A stretch of DNA of 64,000 nucleotides from an uncultured Lachnospiraceae bacterium (GTDB lineage Bacteria; Bacillota; Clostridia; Lachnospirales; Lachnospiraceae): NCBI GenBank assembly GCA_905209075.1, contig CAJLRL010000003.1:1-64000 (forward strand). Reading direction: 5' to 3'. The position numbers and the translations under genes were made by a program. Shown in pieces: positions 8,181 to 16,055 of the stretch. The notes below the pieces were generated by a model, which was given only the letters and a program-made list of their open reading frames with translations, was not told the DNA's origin and did not search any database. Positions within the stretch are counted from its first letter, which is position 1. Every line of letters starts with the position of its first letter.

Positions 8181-9512
8181 ATGGGTTTAAAAACATTTGT
8201 TGGTGGCGTACATCCATATGATGGCAAAGAGCTTTCAAAGGATGTGGCAATTAAAGAAGTTTTACCCAAGGGAGACATGGTATATCCGGTATCGCAGCAT
8301 ATCGGTGCACCAGCTAACCCTATTGTCGCTGTAGGGGATAATGTTCTCAAGGGGCAGATGATAGCAGAAGCGGGCGGCTTTGTATCATCACCGATTTACT
8401 CTTCAGTATCAGGAAAAGTAAAAGCAATTGAGAATAGAAGAGTCGCTACAGGTGATATGGTAAAATGTATTGTTATTGAAAATGACGGTAATTTTATCGA
8501 AACTGGTTTTGAAACGGTAGATGATGTTACAAAATTATCAAAGGAAGAGATAATCGAAAAAGTCAAGAATGCAGGTGTTGTCGGAATGGGAGGAGCCGGA
8601 TTCCCGACACACGTCAAATTATCACCAAAAGAGCCGGACAAAATTGAGTACATAATCGTAAATGGAGCAGAATGTGAGCCATATCTTACATCTGATTACC
8701 GAAGGATGCTTGAAAACCCGGAAGAACTTATTGGCGGGTTAAAGATAATCCTTCAGCTGTTTGATAATGCAAAAGGAATTATTGGAATAGAGGATAATAA
8801 GCCGGATTGTATAGAAAAACTCACACAGCTTACAAGCGGGGAATTAAGGATAGAGGTATGCCCTCTCAAAACTAAATATCCACAGGGTGGTGAGAGACAG
8901 CTTATATTCGCAGCAACAGGACGTGCAATAAATTCTAAAATGCTTCCTGCGGATGCTGGCTGTATAGTAGATAATGTGGAGACTATAATAGCCGTATATA
9001 ATGCTGTAAAAAATGGTCTGCCGGTTATGAAACGTATTTCAACAGTTACAGGAGATGCAGTCAAGAATCCATCAAACTTCCTCTACAGTATAGGAACGTC
9101 ATATCAGGAGCTTATCGACGCAGCAGGAGGCTTTAAGAGCCAGCCTGAGAAGATTATTTCAGGTGGTCCTATGATGGGATTTGCAATGTTTAGTCTTGAC
9201 ATACCTACAACTAAGACATCTTCATCAATTCTTTGTTTTACAAAGGATGAGGTAACGCAGTTTGAACCATTAGCATGCATCAATTGCGGAAGATGTGTGG
9301 AGGCATGTCCAGAGCAGCTTATACCAAGCAGACTTGCTAAATTTGCAACAAATGGTCTTATGAGTGAGTTTGAAAAATGGCATGGACTTGAGTGTATAGA
9401 GTGTGGAAGCTGTACGTTTGCGTGTCCATCAAGACGTCAGGTGGCACAGCCTATCAAGACAATGAAAAAACTTACTCTTGCAGAAAAAAGAAAACAGGCT
9501 AGTAAAAAATAA
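8181..9512 (+). CDS. rnfC: Rnf complex subunit C (NADH-side iron-sulfur flavoprotein)
   Basis: Peripheral subunit of the Rnf complex, which couples ferredoxin oxidation and NAD reduction to Na+ or H+ export. In 443 residues it shows the N-terminal RnfC barrel (to about 120), the NADH/FMN-binding segment GMGGAGFPTHVKL with NGAECEPYLT (about 135-165), and two ferredoxin-type clusters CINCGRCVEACP and CIECGSCTFACP (about 364-415). It is at the short, clostridial length, lacking the long C-terminal repeat of gamma-proteobacterial RsxC. First gene of the rnfCDGEAB operon, 18 bases before rnfD; ribosome site AGAGGGG. Confidence 0.96.
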   Translation: MGLKTFVGGVHPYDGKELSKDVAIKEVLPKGDMVYPVSQHIGAPANPIVAVGDNVLKGQMIAEAGGFVSSPIYSSVSGKVKAIENRRVATGDMVKCIVIENDGNFIETGFETVDDVTKLSKEEIIEKVKNAGVVGMGGAGFPTHVKLSPKEPDKIEYIIVNGAECEPYLTSDYRRMLENPEELIGGLKIILQLFDNAKGIIGIEDNKPDCIEKLTQLTSGELRIEVCPLKTKYPQGGERQLIFAATGRAINSKMLPADAGCIVDNVETIIAVYNAVKNGLPVMKRISTVTGDAVKNPSNFLYSIGTSYQELIDAAGGFKSQPEKIISGGPMMGFAMFSLDIPTTKTSSSILCFTKDEVTQFEPLACINCGRCVEACPEQLIPSRLAKFATNGLMSEFEKWHGLECIECGSCTFACPSRRQVAQPIKTMKKLTLAEKRKQASKK

Positions 9513-9530
9513 AGAAAGAGGTGGATTAAA

Positions 9531-10493
9531 GTGAGCGAATTATTTCATGTTTCGTCATCACCACATGTACGTTCAAAGGACTCGACAAGCCGCATTATGC
9601 TCTATGTGATCATTGCGCTTCTACCTACGAGTTTTTTCGGAATATACAATTTTGGAATCAGGGCACTTTTGCTTATTGTGATCACTATCGCATCCTGTGT
9701 AGCATCTGAATGGGTATTTAATAAGATAGTTAAAAAGAAAAACACAGTAGATGATTTAAGTGCCGTAGTAACAGGTCTTTTACTTGCACTTAACCTTCCG
9801 GCAGGACTGCCATGGTGGGAGGCAGTGCTCGGTGGTGTATTTGCTATAATAATAGTTAAATGTATGTTTGGAGGTCTGGGTCAGAATTTTATGAACCCTG
9901 CACTCGGAGCGAGGTGCTTTCTTCTCATTGCGTTTGCAGCTGACATGACAAACTTTAATGTCACAAGCAACGGGGTAGATGTGTATTCTGGAGCTACACC
10001 GCTTGCACTCATCAAAAATGAGGGACTTGACAGTGTAAACGTAAAGGATATGCTTATCGGAAATACAGCAGGAACTATTGGCGAGACATCAGTCATCGCA
10101 ATTATGATCGGAGCAATAATACTTATTATGCTTGGTGTTATTGATCTTAAGATACCTGCATCATACATAATTACATTTGCAGTATTTATGTTCTTATTTG
10201 GAGCAGACAGGTTCAACATGAATTATGTTGTTGCAGAACTTTGTGGTGGTGGACTTATGCTTGGAGCATTTTTCATGGCAACAGATTATGTGACATCACC
10301 TATCACACCAAAAGGACAGATTATATTTGGTATATGCTGTGGACTTTTAACAGGTATATTCCGTTGCTTCGGAGCAAATGCAGAAGGTGTTTCTTTCTCG
10401 ATAATCTTAAGCAATGTACTTGTTCCGATAATCGAGAAAATCTCTGTTCCTAGAGCATTTGGATTAGTAAAGGAGGCAAAGAAGAATGAATAA
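9531..10493 (+). CDS. rnfD: Rnf complex subunit D (membrane flavoprotein)
   Basis: Integral membrane subunit of NqrB/RnfD family, 320 residues with about nine to ten hydrophobic segments. The covalent-FMN attachment site SGATPLA (about residues 152-158) is intact; its threonine is the target of the flavin transferase encoded by the apbE gene at the end of this cluster. Translation begins at GTG 9531, preceded by AAGAGGTGG. The 3' end overlaps rnfG by 8 bases. Confidence 0.95.
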   Translation: MSELFHVSSSPHVRSKDSTSRIMLYVIIALLPTSFFGIYNFGIRALLLIVITIASCVASEWVFNKIVKKKNTVDDLSAVVTGLLLALNLPAGLPWWEAVLGGVFAIIIVKCMFGGLGQNFMNPALGARCFLLIAFAADMTNFNVTSNGVDVYSGATPLALIKNEGLDSVNVKDMLIGNTAGTIGETSVIAIMIGAIILIMLGVIDLKIPASYIITFAVFMFLFGADRFNMNYVVAELCGGGLMLGAFFMATDYVTSPITPKGQIIFGICCGLLTGIFRCFGANAEGVSFSIILSNVLVPIIEKISVPRAFGLVKEAKKNE

Positions 10494-11103
10494 ACAAATT
10501 ATACATGATGCTTTGATCTTAGCTGCTTTTACTCTTGTTCTTGGATTTATACTTGCACTTGTGCATGACATTACACTAAAGCCTATTGAAGCTGCAAATC
10601 TTGCAACAGCACAGGCTGCATACAAAGAAGTATTTAAAGATGCAGATGACTTCAAGGCTTATGATTATGATGCGGATGAGGCAGACAAGATCGTTGCCGA
10701 TGCCGGATACAGCGATACAATTGATGATGTGCAGCAGGCACTTGATGCAGATGGAAACGCTCTTGGCTATGTGATAACGGTTACTGCAAAAGACGGAAGT
10801 CAGGGCAGCATCACATTTTCTGTGGGAATCCAAAACGATGGAACTGTAAACGGATATTCAATTACAGATATAAGTGAAACTCCTGGTCTTGGAATGAAGG
10901 CAGAAGAGGAAGATTTTTACAGCCAGTTCCAGAACAAAAAGGTAGACAATTTTACAGTTGTTAAAAACACACCTTCATCAGATGATGAGATAGAGGCTAT
11001 CACAGGTTCCACAATTACATCTAAAGCTATGGCAAATGGATGTAATGCAGCAATCTGTTACTTCCAGAATGGTGGATTATCGGAGGTGAGCGCAAATGAA
11101 TAA
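10486..11103 (+). CDS. rnfG: Rnf complex subunit G (FMN-binding, extracytoplasmic)
   Basis: A 205-residue subunit with a single N-terminal membrane anchor (about residues 7-28) and an extracytoplasmic FMN-binding domain. The expected flavinylation site is EAITGSTITS (about 170-179). It departs from the usual D-x-x-S/T-G-A-T pattern by having Glu for Asp and Ser for Ala, but keeps the acceptor threonine. Overlaps both neighbours by 8 bases, so translation is probably coupled along the operon. Confidence 0.93.
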   Translation: MNKQIIHDALILAAFTLVLGFILALVHDITLKPIEAANLATAQAAYKEVFKDADDFKAYDYDADEADKIVADAGYSDTIDDVQQALDADGNALGYVITVTAKDGSQGSITFSVGIQNDGTVNGYSITDISETPGLGMKAEEEDFYSQFQNKKVDNFTVVKNTPSSDDEIEAITGSTITSKAMANGCNAAICYFQNGGLSEVSANE

Positions 11104-11833
11104 ATATGTAGAGCGTTTATATAACGGAATCATAAAAGAAAATCCAACATTTGTACTTATGCTTGGTATGTGTCCGACACTTGCCGTTACTTCATCGGCA
11201 ATAAACGGATTAGGAATGGGATTATCGACTACGGTTGTTCTGATCCTTTCGAACCTTTTGATCTCAGCGTTTCGAAAAGTAATTCCAAATGGTGTACGTA
11301 TGCCGGCATATATAGTAATTGTTGCATCCCTTGTTACTGTTGTACAGTTCTTGATGCAGGCATATCTGCCAAGCCTTTCAGCAGCACTTGGTGTATACAT
11401 TCCACTTATCGTTGTAAACTGTATCATACTTGGACGTGCAGAAAGCTATGCTTCAAAGAATGGTCCGGTTGAATCTATTTTTGATGGACTTGGAATGGGA
11501 CTTGGATTTACTATGGGTCTTACGATAATCGGACTTATCCGTGAGATACTTGGGGCAGGAACTGCTTTTGATATAAAAATATTCGGAAGCTGGTTTACGC
11601 CTATCACAATTTTTATCATGGCACCGGGAGCATTCCTTGTACTTAGTTTCCTTGTTGCAGGAATGAATATCATCCGTGGTAAAATGGAGCAGAAGGGAAC
11701 ACCTCTTGCCGCACCGGCAGGATGCCTTTCTGGTGATTGTGCACATTGTGGTGCAGAGTGTCCATCAGCCGAAAAGAAAGCTGACAGCGAGGCTGCTGTC
11801 AAAACAGAGACAAAAGAAGGAGGGGATAAATAA
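11096..11833 (+). CDS. rnfE: Rnf complex subunit E (membrane), with cysteine-rich C-terminal tail
   Basis: Integral membrane subunit of the NqrD/RnfE family, with the conserved start ENPTFVLMLGMCPTLAV and about six membrane helices through residue 200. Together with RnfA it holds a membrane iron-sulfur centre; the cysteine in MLGMCPTLAV and the one near VNCIILGRAE are the expected ligands. Unlike a minimal RnfE it carries a soluble tail from about residue 203 containing CLSGDCAHCGAEC, four cysteines spaced C-x4-C-x2-C-x3-C, then a Lys/Glu-rich end. Its stop codon shares one base with the rnfA start. Confidence 0.94.
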   Translation: MNKYVERLYNGIIKENPTFVLMLGMCPTLAVTSSAINGLGMGLSTTVVLILSNLLISAFRKVIPNGVRMPAYIVIVASLVTVVQFLMQAYLPSLSAALGVYIPLIVVNCIILGRAESYASKNGPVESIFDGLGMGLGFTMGLTIIGLIREILGAGTAFDIKIFGSWFTPITIFIMAPGAFLVLSFLVAGMNIIRGKMEQKGTPLAAPAGCLSGDCAHCGAECPSAEKKADSEAAVKTETKEGGDK

Positions 11834-12423
11834 TGAGTACATTAAGTCATTTATTATTAATTGCTGTAGCATATGCGATTGTAAATAACGTTGTATTAAG
11901 CCAGTTCCTTGGTATATGTCCTTTCCTCGGAGTTTCAAAAAATACAAAGACAGCTGCCGGAATGGGCGGTGCAGTTATATTTGTAATCACAATAGCTACA
12001 TTTGTCACACAGCTTATTTACAGATTTATATTGTTACCACTTGATCTGTCTTATCTGCAGACAATAGTATTTATTCTTGTTATTGCTGCACTTGTACAGT
12101 TTGTTGAAATGTTCCTTAAAAAGAAGATGCCACCGCTTTATCAGTCGCTTGGTGTTTATCTTCCACTTATCACAACTAACTGTGCCGTTTTAGGTGTTGC
12201 GCTTAACAGTGTAACTAAAGGCTACAATATACTTGAGAGTGTTGTATATGGAATCGCAACAGCAGTCGGATTTTTCATCGCAATTGTCCTTATGGCAGGG
12301 GTACGTGAAAAAATCGAATACAACGATATTCCAAAACCTTTCAGGGGAACACCGATTGTATTGCTTACAGCATGTCTTATGGCAATAGCATTCATGGGAT
12401 TCTCTGGTATGGTATCTGTATAG
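11833..12423 (+). CDS. rnfA: Rnf complex subunit A (membrane)
   Basis: A 196-residue membrane subunit, the inverted-topology partner of RnfE. It shows VLSQFLGICPFLGVSK (about 18-33) and LITTNCAVLGVALN (about 114-127), each supplying cysteines for the intramembrane iron-sulfur centre, and six hydrophobic segments. TAATG coupling with rnfE; GGAGG ribosome site in the tail of rnfE. Confidence 0.96.
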   Translation: MSTLSHLLLIAVAYAIVNNVVLSQFLGICPFLGVSKNTKTAAGMGGAVIFVITIATFVTQLIYRFILLPLDLSYLQTIVFILVIAALVQFVEMFLKKKMPPLYQSLGVYLPLITTNCAVLGVALNSVTKGYNILESVVYGIATAVGFFIAIVLMAGVREKIEYNDIPKPFRGTPIVLLTACLMAIAFMGFSGMVSV

Positions 12424-12441
12424 GATTGGAGGAAAAATGAT

Positions 12442-13233
12442 ATGAATATTACTGCAATTATAGTGGCGGCCATAGTTGTTGGTCTTGTGGGTATCATTCT
12501 TGGAGTTTTCCTCGGTGTTTCAGGAGAAAAATTTAAAGTTGAAGTTGACCCAAGAGAAGAAGCTATCCTGGAAGCGCTGCCGGGAAATAACTGTGGAGGA
12601 TGTGGTTATGCCGGATGCTCAGGACTTGCCGCAGCTATCGTAAAAGGAGAGGCGCCTGTAGGACAGTGTCCTGTCGGAGGAAGCCCTGTTGCTGCAAAAG
12701 TTGGTGAGATCATGGGCGTTAAAGCCGAAGAAGGTGCAAAAAAGGTGGCATTTGTAAAATGTGCCGGAACATGCGATAAGGCTAATACAGATTATGAATA
12801 CACTGGTGTCGAAGACTGTACAGCATTATCTTTTGTACCAGGAGGGGGACCTAAGTCGTGCAGCTATGGATGTCTTGGCTTTGGAAGCTGCGTTAAAGCC
12901 TGTCCATTTGATTCGATCCATGTTGTTGATGGAATAGCAGTTGTTGATCCACTTACATGTAAAGCCTGTGGAAAATGTGTAGAGGCTTGTCCGAAACATC
13001 TTATCGAGCTTGTGCCTTATGATGCAGCACATATTGTAAAGTGCAGTTCAAAAGACAAAGGTAAAGATGTAATGAAAGCATGTTCAGTCGGATGTATTGG
13101 CTGTCATTTATGTGAGAAAAATTGTCCTTCTGACGCTGTTCATGTTGTAGACAATATTGCATATATTGATCAGGATAAATGTACAGGATGTGGAATCTGT
13201 GCAGAAAAATGTCCAAAGAAAATTATTTTATAA
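12442..13233 (+). CDS. rnfB: Rnf complex subunit B (ferredoxin-side polyferredoxin)
   Basis: The subunit that accepts electrons from reduced ferredoxin. One N-terminal helix (about 3-27), then the 4Fe-4S domain CGGCGYAGCSGLA...GQC (about 51-75), then ferredoxin repeats with cysteine sets CSYGC..SCVKACP, CKACGKCVEACP, CSVGCIGCHLCEKNCP and CTGCGICAEKCP. 263 residues, close to the clostridial norm. Last gene of the operon; a strong terminator follows within 25 bases. Confidence 0.96.
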   Translation: MNITAIIVAAIVVGLVGIILGVFLGVSGEKFKVEVDPREEAILEALPGNNCGGCGYAGCSGLAAAIVKGEAPVGQCPVGGSPVAAKVGEIMGVKAEEGAKKVAFVKCAGTCDKANTDYEYTGVEDCTALSFVPGGGPKSCSYGCLGFGSCVKACPFDSIHVVDGIAVVDPLTCKACGKCVEACPKHLIELVPYDAAHIVKCSSKDKGKDVMKACSVGCIGCHLCEKNCPSDAVHVVDNIAYIDQDKCTGCGICAEKCPKKIIL

Positions 13234-13253
13234 AATATTATTAATTTTATTTC

Positions 13254-13289
13254 AAAAATCGTCGAAACAAGCTGTTTCGGCGATTTTTT
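13254..13289 (+). terminator. Terminator of the rnf operon
   Basis: A stem of about 15 bp (13254-13269 with 13273-13288, including G-T pairs) with a 3-base loop and a T tract. It ends immediately before the -10 box of apbE. Confidence 0.9.
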
Positions 13290-13290
13290 G

Positions 13291-13299
13291 TGATATAAT
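13291..13299 (+). promoter_or_regulatory. Extended -10 promoter of apbE
   Basis: TG-A-TATAAT (13291-13299) is a consensus extended -10 element. Transcription would start seven bases after the last T, at 13306, exactly the A of the apbE start codon. The -35 region would fall inside the rnf terminator stem and has no clear match. Confidence 0.6.
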
Positions 13300-13305
13300 C
13301 GTCAT

Positions 13306-14343
13306 ATGAAAAAAATTATAAATACAATAGTTATGATATCAGCTCTGGCAGTTATGCTTTGTGGCTGTCAGAAAAGCGAAAATAAAAAAATTTCAAAACA
13401 GGGATTCTATTTTGATACGATAATCCAGATAACATTATATGGAACTGATGATGAGCAATATATAAATGACTGCTTTGACATTGCCGACAGGTATGAAAAA
13501 ATGTTGTCTAACACAATAGATGACAGTGATATAAGCAGGATAAACAAGGCAGCAGGAGAGCAGGCTGTCTGTGTATCCGATGAGACTGTTTCGCTTATAC
13601 AAAAAGGAATAGAATATGGCAGGCTTAGTGGAGGAAAATTTGACATAACGATAGGCGAATTATCTAATTTATGGAATTTTCCGGAGATTGCTGAAAATTC
13701 AAAGTCAGATGACAATGAAGCAGACAGTTCTGTAATACCTTCGGATGAAAAGATCAATGAGTATCTCGGACATGTGGATTACAATAAGATAAAAATAGAC
13801 GGAAACAATGTTATGATCACAGATGAAAAGACGCAGATAGATTTAGGCGGAATAGCAAAAGGATATATTGCGGATAAGATGAAGGAATATTTAAAGTCAA
13901 AGAAAGTTACATCCGGAATAATAAATCTAGGAGGAAATGTGCTTACAATAGGCAGCAAGTCTGATGGCAGTGATTATACCGTTGGAATACAAAAACCATT
14001 TGATAGATCCGGGACATCAATAGCAACAATAAAAATTGATGATAGGTCAGTTGTAACATCAGGAATATACGAAAGATACTATAGAGTTGATGGAAAAATA
14101 TACCATCATATATTAGACACACAGACAGGATATCCGGTTGAAAATGATCTTTATTCTGTGACAATAATAAGTGATTCCTCATGTGATGGAGATGCTCTTA
14201 GTACGACATGTTTTGCGCTGGGAAAAGATAAGGCAGAGGAATTTATAAAGTCAATAGATGGAGTGGAGGCAATATTTGTTGATAATAAAATGAATGTTAC
14301 ATGTACAGATGAAAAAATGCAAATAGATATTCTGGATGAATGA
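13306..14343 (+). CDS. apbE: FAD:protein FMN transferase (lipoprotein)
   Basis: Transfers FMN from FAD onto a threonine of extracytoplasmic flavoproteins, here most plausibly RnfD and RnfG just upstream. The 345-residue protein has a lipoprotein signal (charged start, hydrophobic core, lipobox VMLCGC with Cys20 or so), followed by the ApbE domain: NLGGNVLTIGSK, DLGGIAKGYIADK, and the Mg-binding HHILDTQTGYPV near residue 270. No Shine-Dalgarno sequence is visible before the ATG; see the promoter entry for the leaderless reading. Located outside the polycistronic rnf unit by an intervening terminator, so it may be expressed separately. Confidence 0.95.
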   Translation: MKKIINTIVMISALAVMLCGCQKSENKKISKQGFYFDTIIQITLYGTDDEQYINDCFDIADRYEKMLSNTIDDSDISRINKAAGEQAVCVSDETVSLIQKGIEYGRLSGGKFDITIGELSNLWNFPEIAENSKSDDNEADSSVIPSDEKINEYLGHVDYNKIKIDGNNVMITDEKTQIDLGGIAKGYIADKMKEYLKSKKVTSGIINLGGNVLTIGSKSDGSDYTVGIQKPFDRSGTSIATIKIDDRSVVTSGIYERYYRVDGKIYHHILDTQTGYPVENDLYSVTIISDSSCDGDALSTTCFALGKDKAEEFIKSIDGVEAIFVDNKMNVTCTDEKMQIDILDE

Positions 14344-14371
14344 TATACGAATGATAAAAATGAAAATGATT

Positions 14372-14400
14372 TTGTGTTTTTTGCGGATATATGTTAAAGT
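14372..14400 (+). promoter_or_regulatory. Possible promoter of the proB operon
   Basis: TTGTGT (14372-14377), 17-base spacer, TAAAGT (14395-14400) with a TG one base before the -10. A perfect TATAAT at 14431-14436 lacks a -35 partner. Confidence 0.35.
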
Positions 14401-14450
14401 ATAAAGTGCATGTAAAAATACAATCATAAATATAATAGGGAAATAGAAAA

Positions 14451-15290
14451 ATGAGCTTTTTAAAAGATTACAAAAGAGTTGTTATAAAAATAGGATCGTC
14501 ATCACTTACGCATCCACAGACAGGAGGGCTTAATTTCTCAAAGATGGAACATCTTGTCAGAGCAATATGTGACTTTAGAAATTCAGGACTTGATGTCTGC
14601 CTGGTAAGCTCAGGAGCGATAGCTGTCGGCAGAGAAGTCATTGGAATAAAGGAAAGACCATCGGATCTGTCAATAAAACAGGCATGTGCCGCTGTAGGAC
14701 AGGGACGTCTTATGATGACATATCAGAAATTATTTGGCGAGTATAATCAAAATTCGGGTCAGATTTTGATGACAAAGAATACGATAATAAATCCTGTATC
14801 GCGAAAAAATGCAGCAAATACATTTGAAGAATTATTTGGGCTTGATGTGGTTCCGATAGTAAATGAGAATGATACAGTAAGTACATATGAAATGCAGTTT
14901 GGAGATAATGATACATTGTCAGCTATAGTTGCATCATTGACAAAAGCAGATCTTCTTATTTTACTATCTGATATAGATGGACTGTATTCGGATGATCCAC
15001 ATAAAAATCCTGATGCAGAACTCATAAAAGAAGTCACAGATATAGATGATAAAGTGTTTGGAATGGCAAAAGATTCTACAGGCAGCAATGTCGGGACAGG
15101 AGGAATGGCAACAAAGCTTATGGCAGCAAAGATCGCTACATATTCCGGTGCAGATATGATAATTGCCAATGCAGGCAAAACAGATATTTTGTATGACATA
15201 ATGAATGATGACTTTACGGGAACATTGTTCCACCACTGTGATAACCGTAATTTTGACCTTTCGACATATATATTGGAGAGTATAGGATAA
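14451..15290 (+). CDS. proB: Glutamate 5-kinase (short form without PUA domain)
   Basis: Phosphorylates glutamate in the first step of proline synthesis. The amino-acid-kinase fold is complete: VVIKIGSSSLTHP at the N-terminus, VSSGAIAVGR, PIVNENDTVS, FGDNDTLSAIVA and GTGGMATKLMAA. At 279 residues it lacks the C-terminal PUA domain of the long E. coli-type enzyme; such short forms occur in Firmicutes and are functional. The ribosome site is weak. Forms an operon with the DUF896 gene, the 5-formyl-THF cyclo-ligase gene and proA. Confidence 0.95.
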   Translation: MSFLKDYKRVVIKIGSSSLTHPQTGGLNFSKMEHLVRAICDFRNSGLDVCLVSSGAIAVGREVIGIKERPSDLSIKQACAAVGQGRLMMTYQKLFGEYNQNSGQILMTKNTIINPVSRKNAANTFEELFGLDVVPIVNENDTVSTYEMQFGDNDTLSAIVASLTKADLLILLSDIDGLYSDDPHKNPDAELIKEVTDIDDKVFGMAKDSTGSNVGTGGMATKLMAAKIATYSGADMIIANAGKTDILYDIMNDDFTGTLFHHCDNRNFDLSTYILESIG

Positions 15291-15514
15291 TGGAAAACGA
15301 AAAAATTCAAAGAATAAATGAATTATACAGAAAATCAAAGGCGGAAGGACTAACAGACAGCGAACTTAAGGAGCAGGCTTTACTCCGTCAGGAATATATT
15401 GCAAGTGTAAAGAAAAACCTTGTAAGCCAGCTTAACAATATAGATGTTGTAAATCCCGATGGTTCTGTTGAAAATTTAGGACAGACATATGGAAATAAAA
15501 AGAAAAATTCGTAA
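15290..15514 (+). CDS. DUF896 (YnzC-type) small protein
   Basis: A 74-residue protein of the DUF896/UPF0291 family, recognised by KIQRINELYRKSK, LTDSELKEQALLRQEYI and the C-terminal NIDVVNPDGS. Family members form a two-helix hairpin; no reaction is established. It starts at the last base of the proB stop codon and overlaps the next gene by 26 bases, so it is translated as part of the proline operon. Confidence 0.9.
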   Translation: MENEKIQRINELYRKSKAEGLTDSELKEQALLRQEYIASVKKNLVSQLNNIDVVNPDGSVENLGQTYGNKKKNS

Positions 15515-16055
15515 AGAGATGCGCAATATGCGAAACGGCATAAGCAATGATGAAGTGCTGTATATGAGTATGTGTATATGCAAAAAGCTCAGTAAGCTAA
15601 AACCAGAGGCAGAGTATGAAAATATATTATTATATTCAGCAATAAACAATGAAACAGATCTTACAGAATATTACAGATATTTAAAAGAGAACGATAAGAA
15701 AATCTTTTTCCCAAAGGTATCCGGGGATACAATGGAATTTTATCAGGTTACAGGGTACGAAGAAATGAAAAAGGGTTCATTTTCTATAATGGAACCTGTG
15801 GCAGACGAGAATAAATGCTTCAAAGAAGATGACAGGGCACTTATGATAGTTCCGGGTGTCGCATTTTCAACTGACAGGTACAGGATAGGATACGGAAAAG
15901 GATATTATGACAAATATTTAAGCTGTCATTTGGCAATAGATACAATAGGCGTATGTTATGATTTTCAGCTGACAAATGAAAAAATAAATGATAAGCATGA
16001 TGTCAGACTGGGAGGGATAATTACTGAAAAAAGAGAGGTGTTTGGAAATGACTGA
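15489..16055 (+). CDS. 5-formyltetrahydrofolate cyclo-ligase
   Basis: Converts 5-formyl-THF to 5,10-methenyl-THF with ATP, returning stored folate to one-carbon metabolism. A 188-residue member of the family with basic N-terminus (KRKIRKEMRNMR), the substrate motif VPGVAFS (about 118-124), and ATP-binding RIGYGKGYYDKYL (about 129-141). Starts inside the DUF896 gene with AGGAC upstream, and overlaps proA's first bases. Confidence 0.92.
   Translation: MEIKRKIRKEMRNMRNGISNDEVLYMSMCICKKLSKLKPEAEYENILLYSAINNETDLTEYYRYLKENDKKIFFPKVSGDTMEFYQVTGYEEMKKGSFSIMEPVADENKCFKEDDRALMIVPGVAFSTDRYRIGYGKGYYDKYLSCHLAIDTIGVCYDFQLTNEKINDKHDVRLGGIITEKREVFGND

Noticed and set aside
14759..15310. A long open frame on the minus strand opposite proB
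   Set aside because: It mirrors the codon structure of proB, has no ribosome site and no recognisable protein pattern; similar mirror frames lie opposite ruvA and ruvB.
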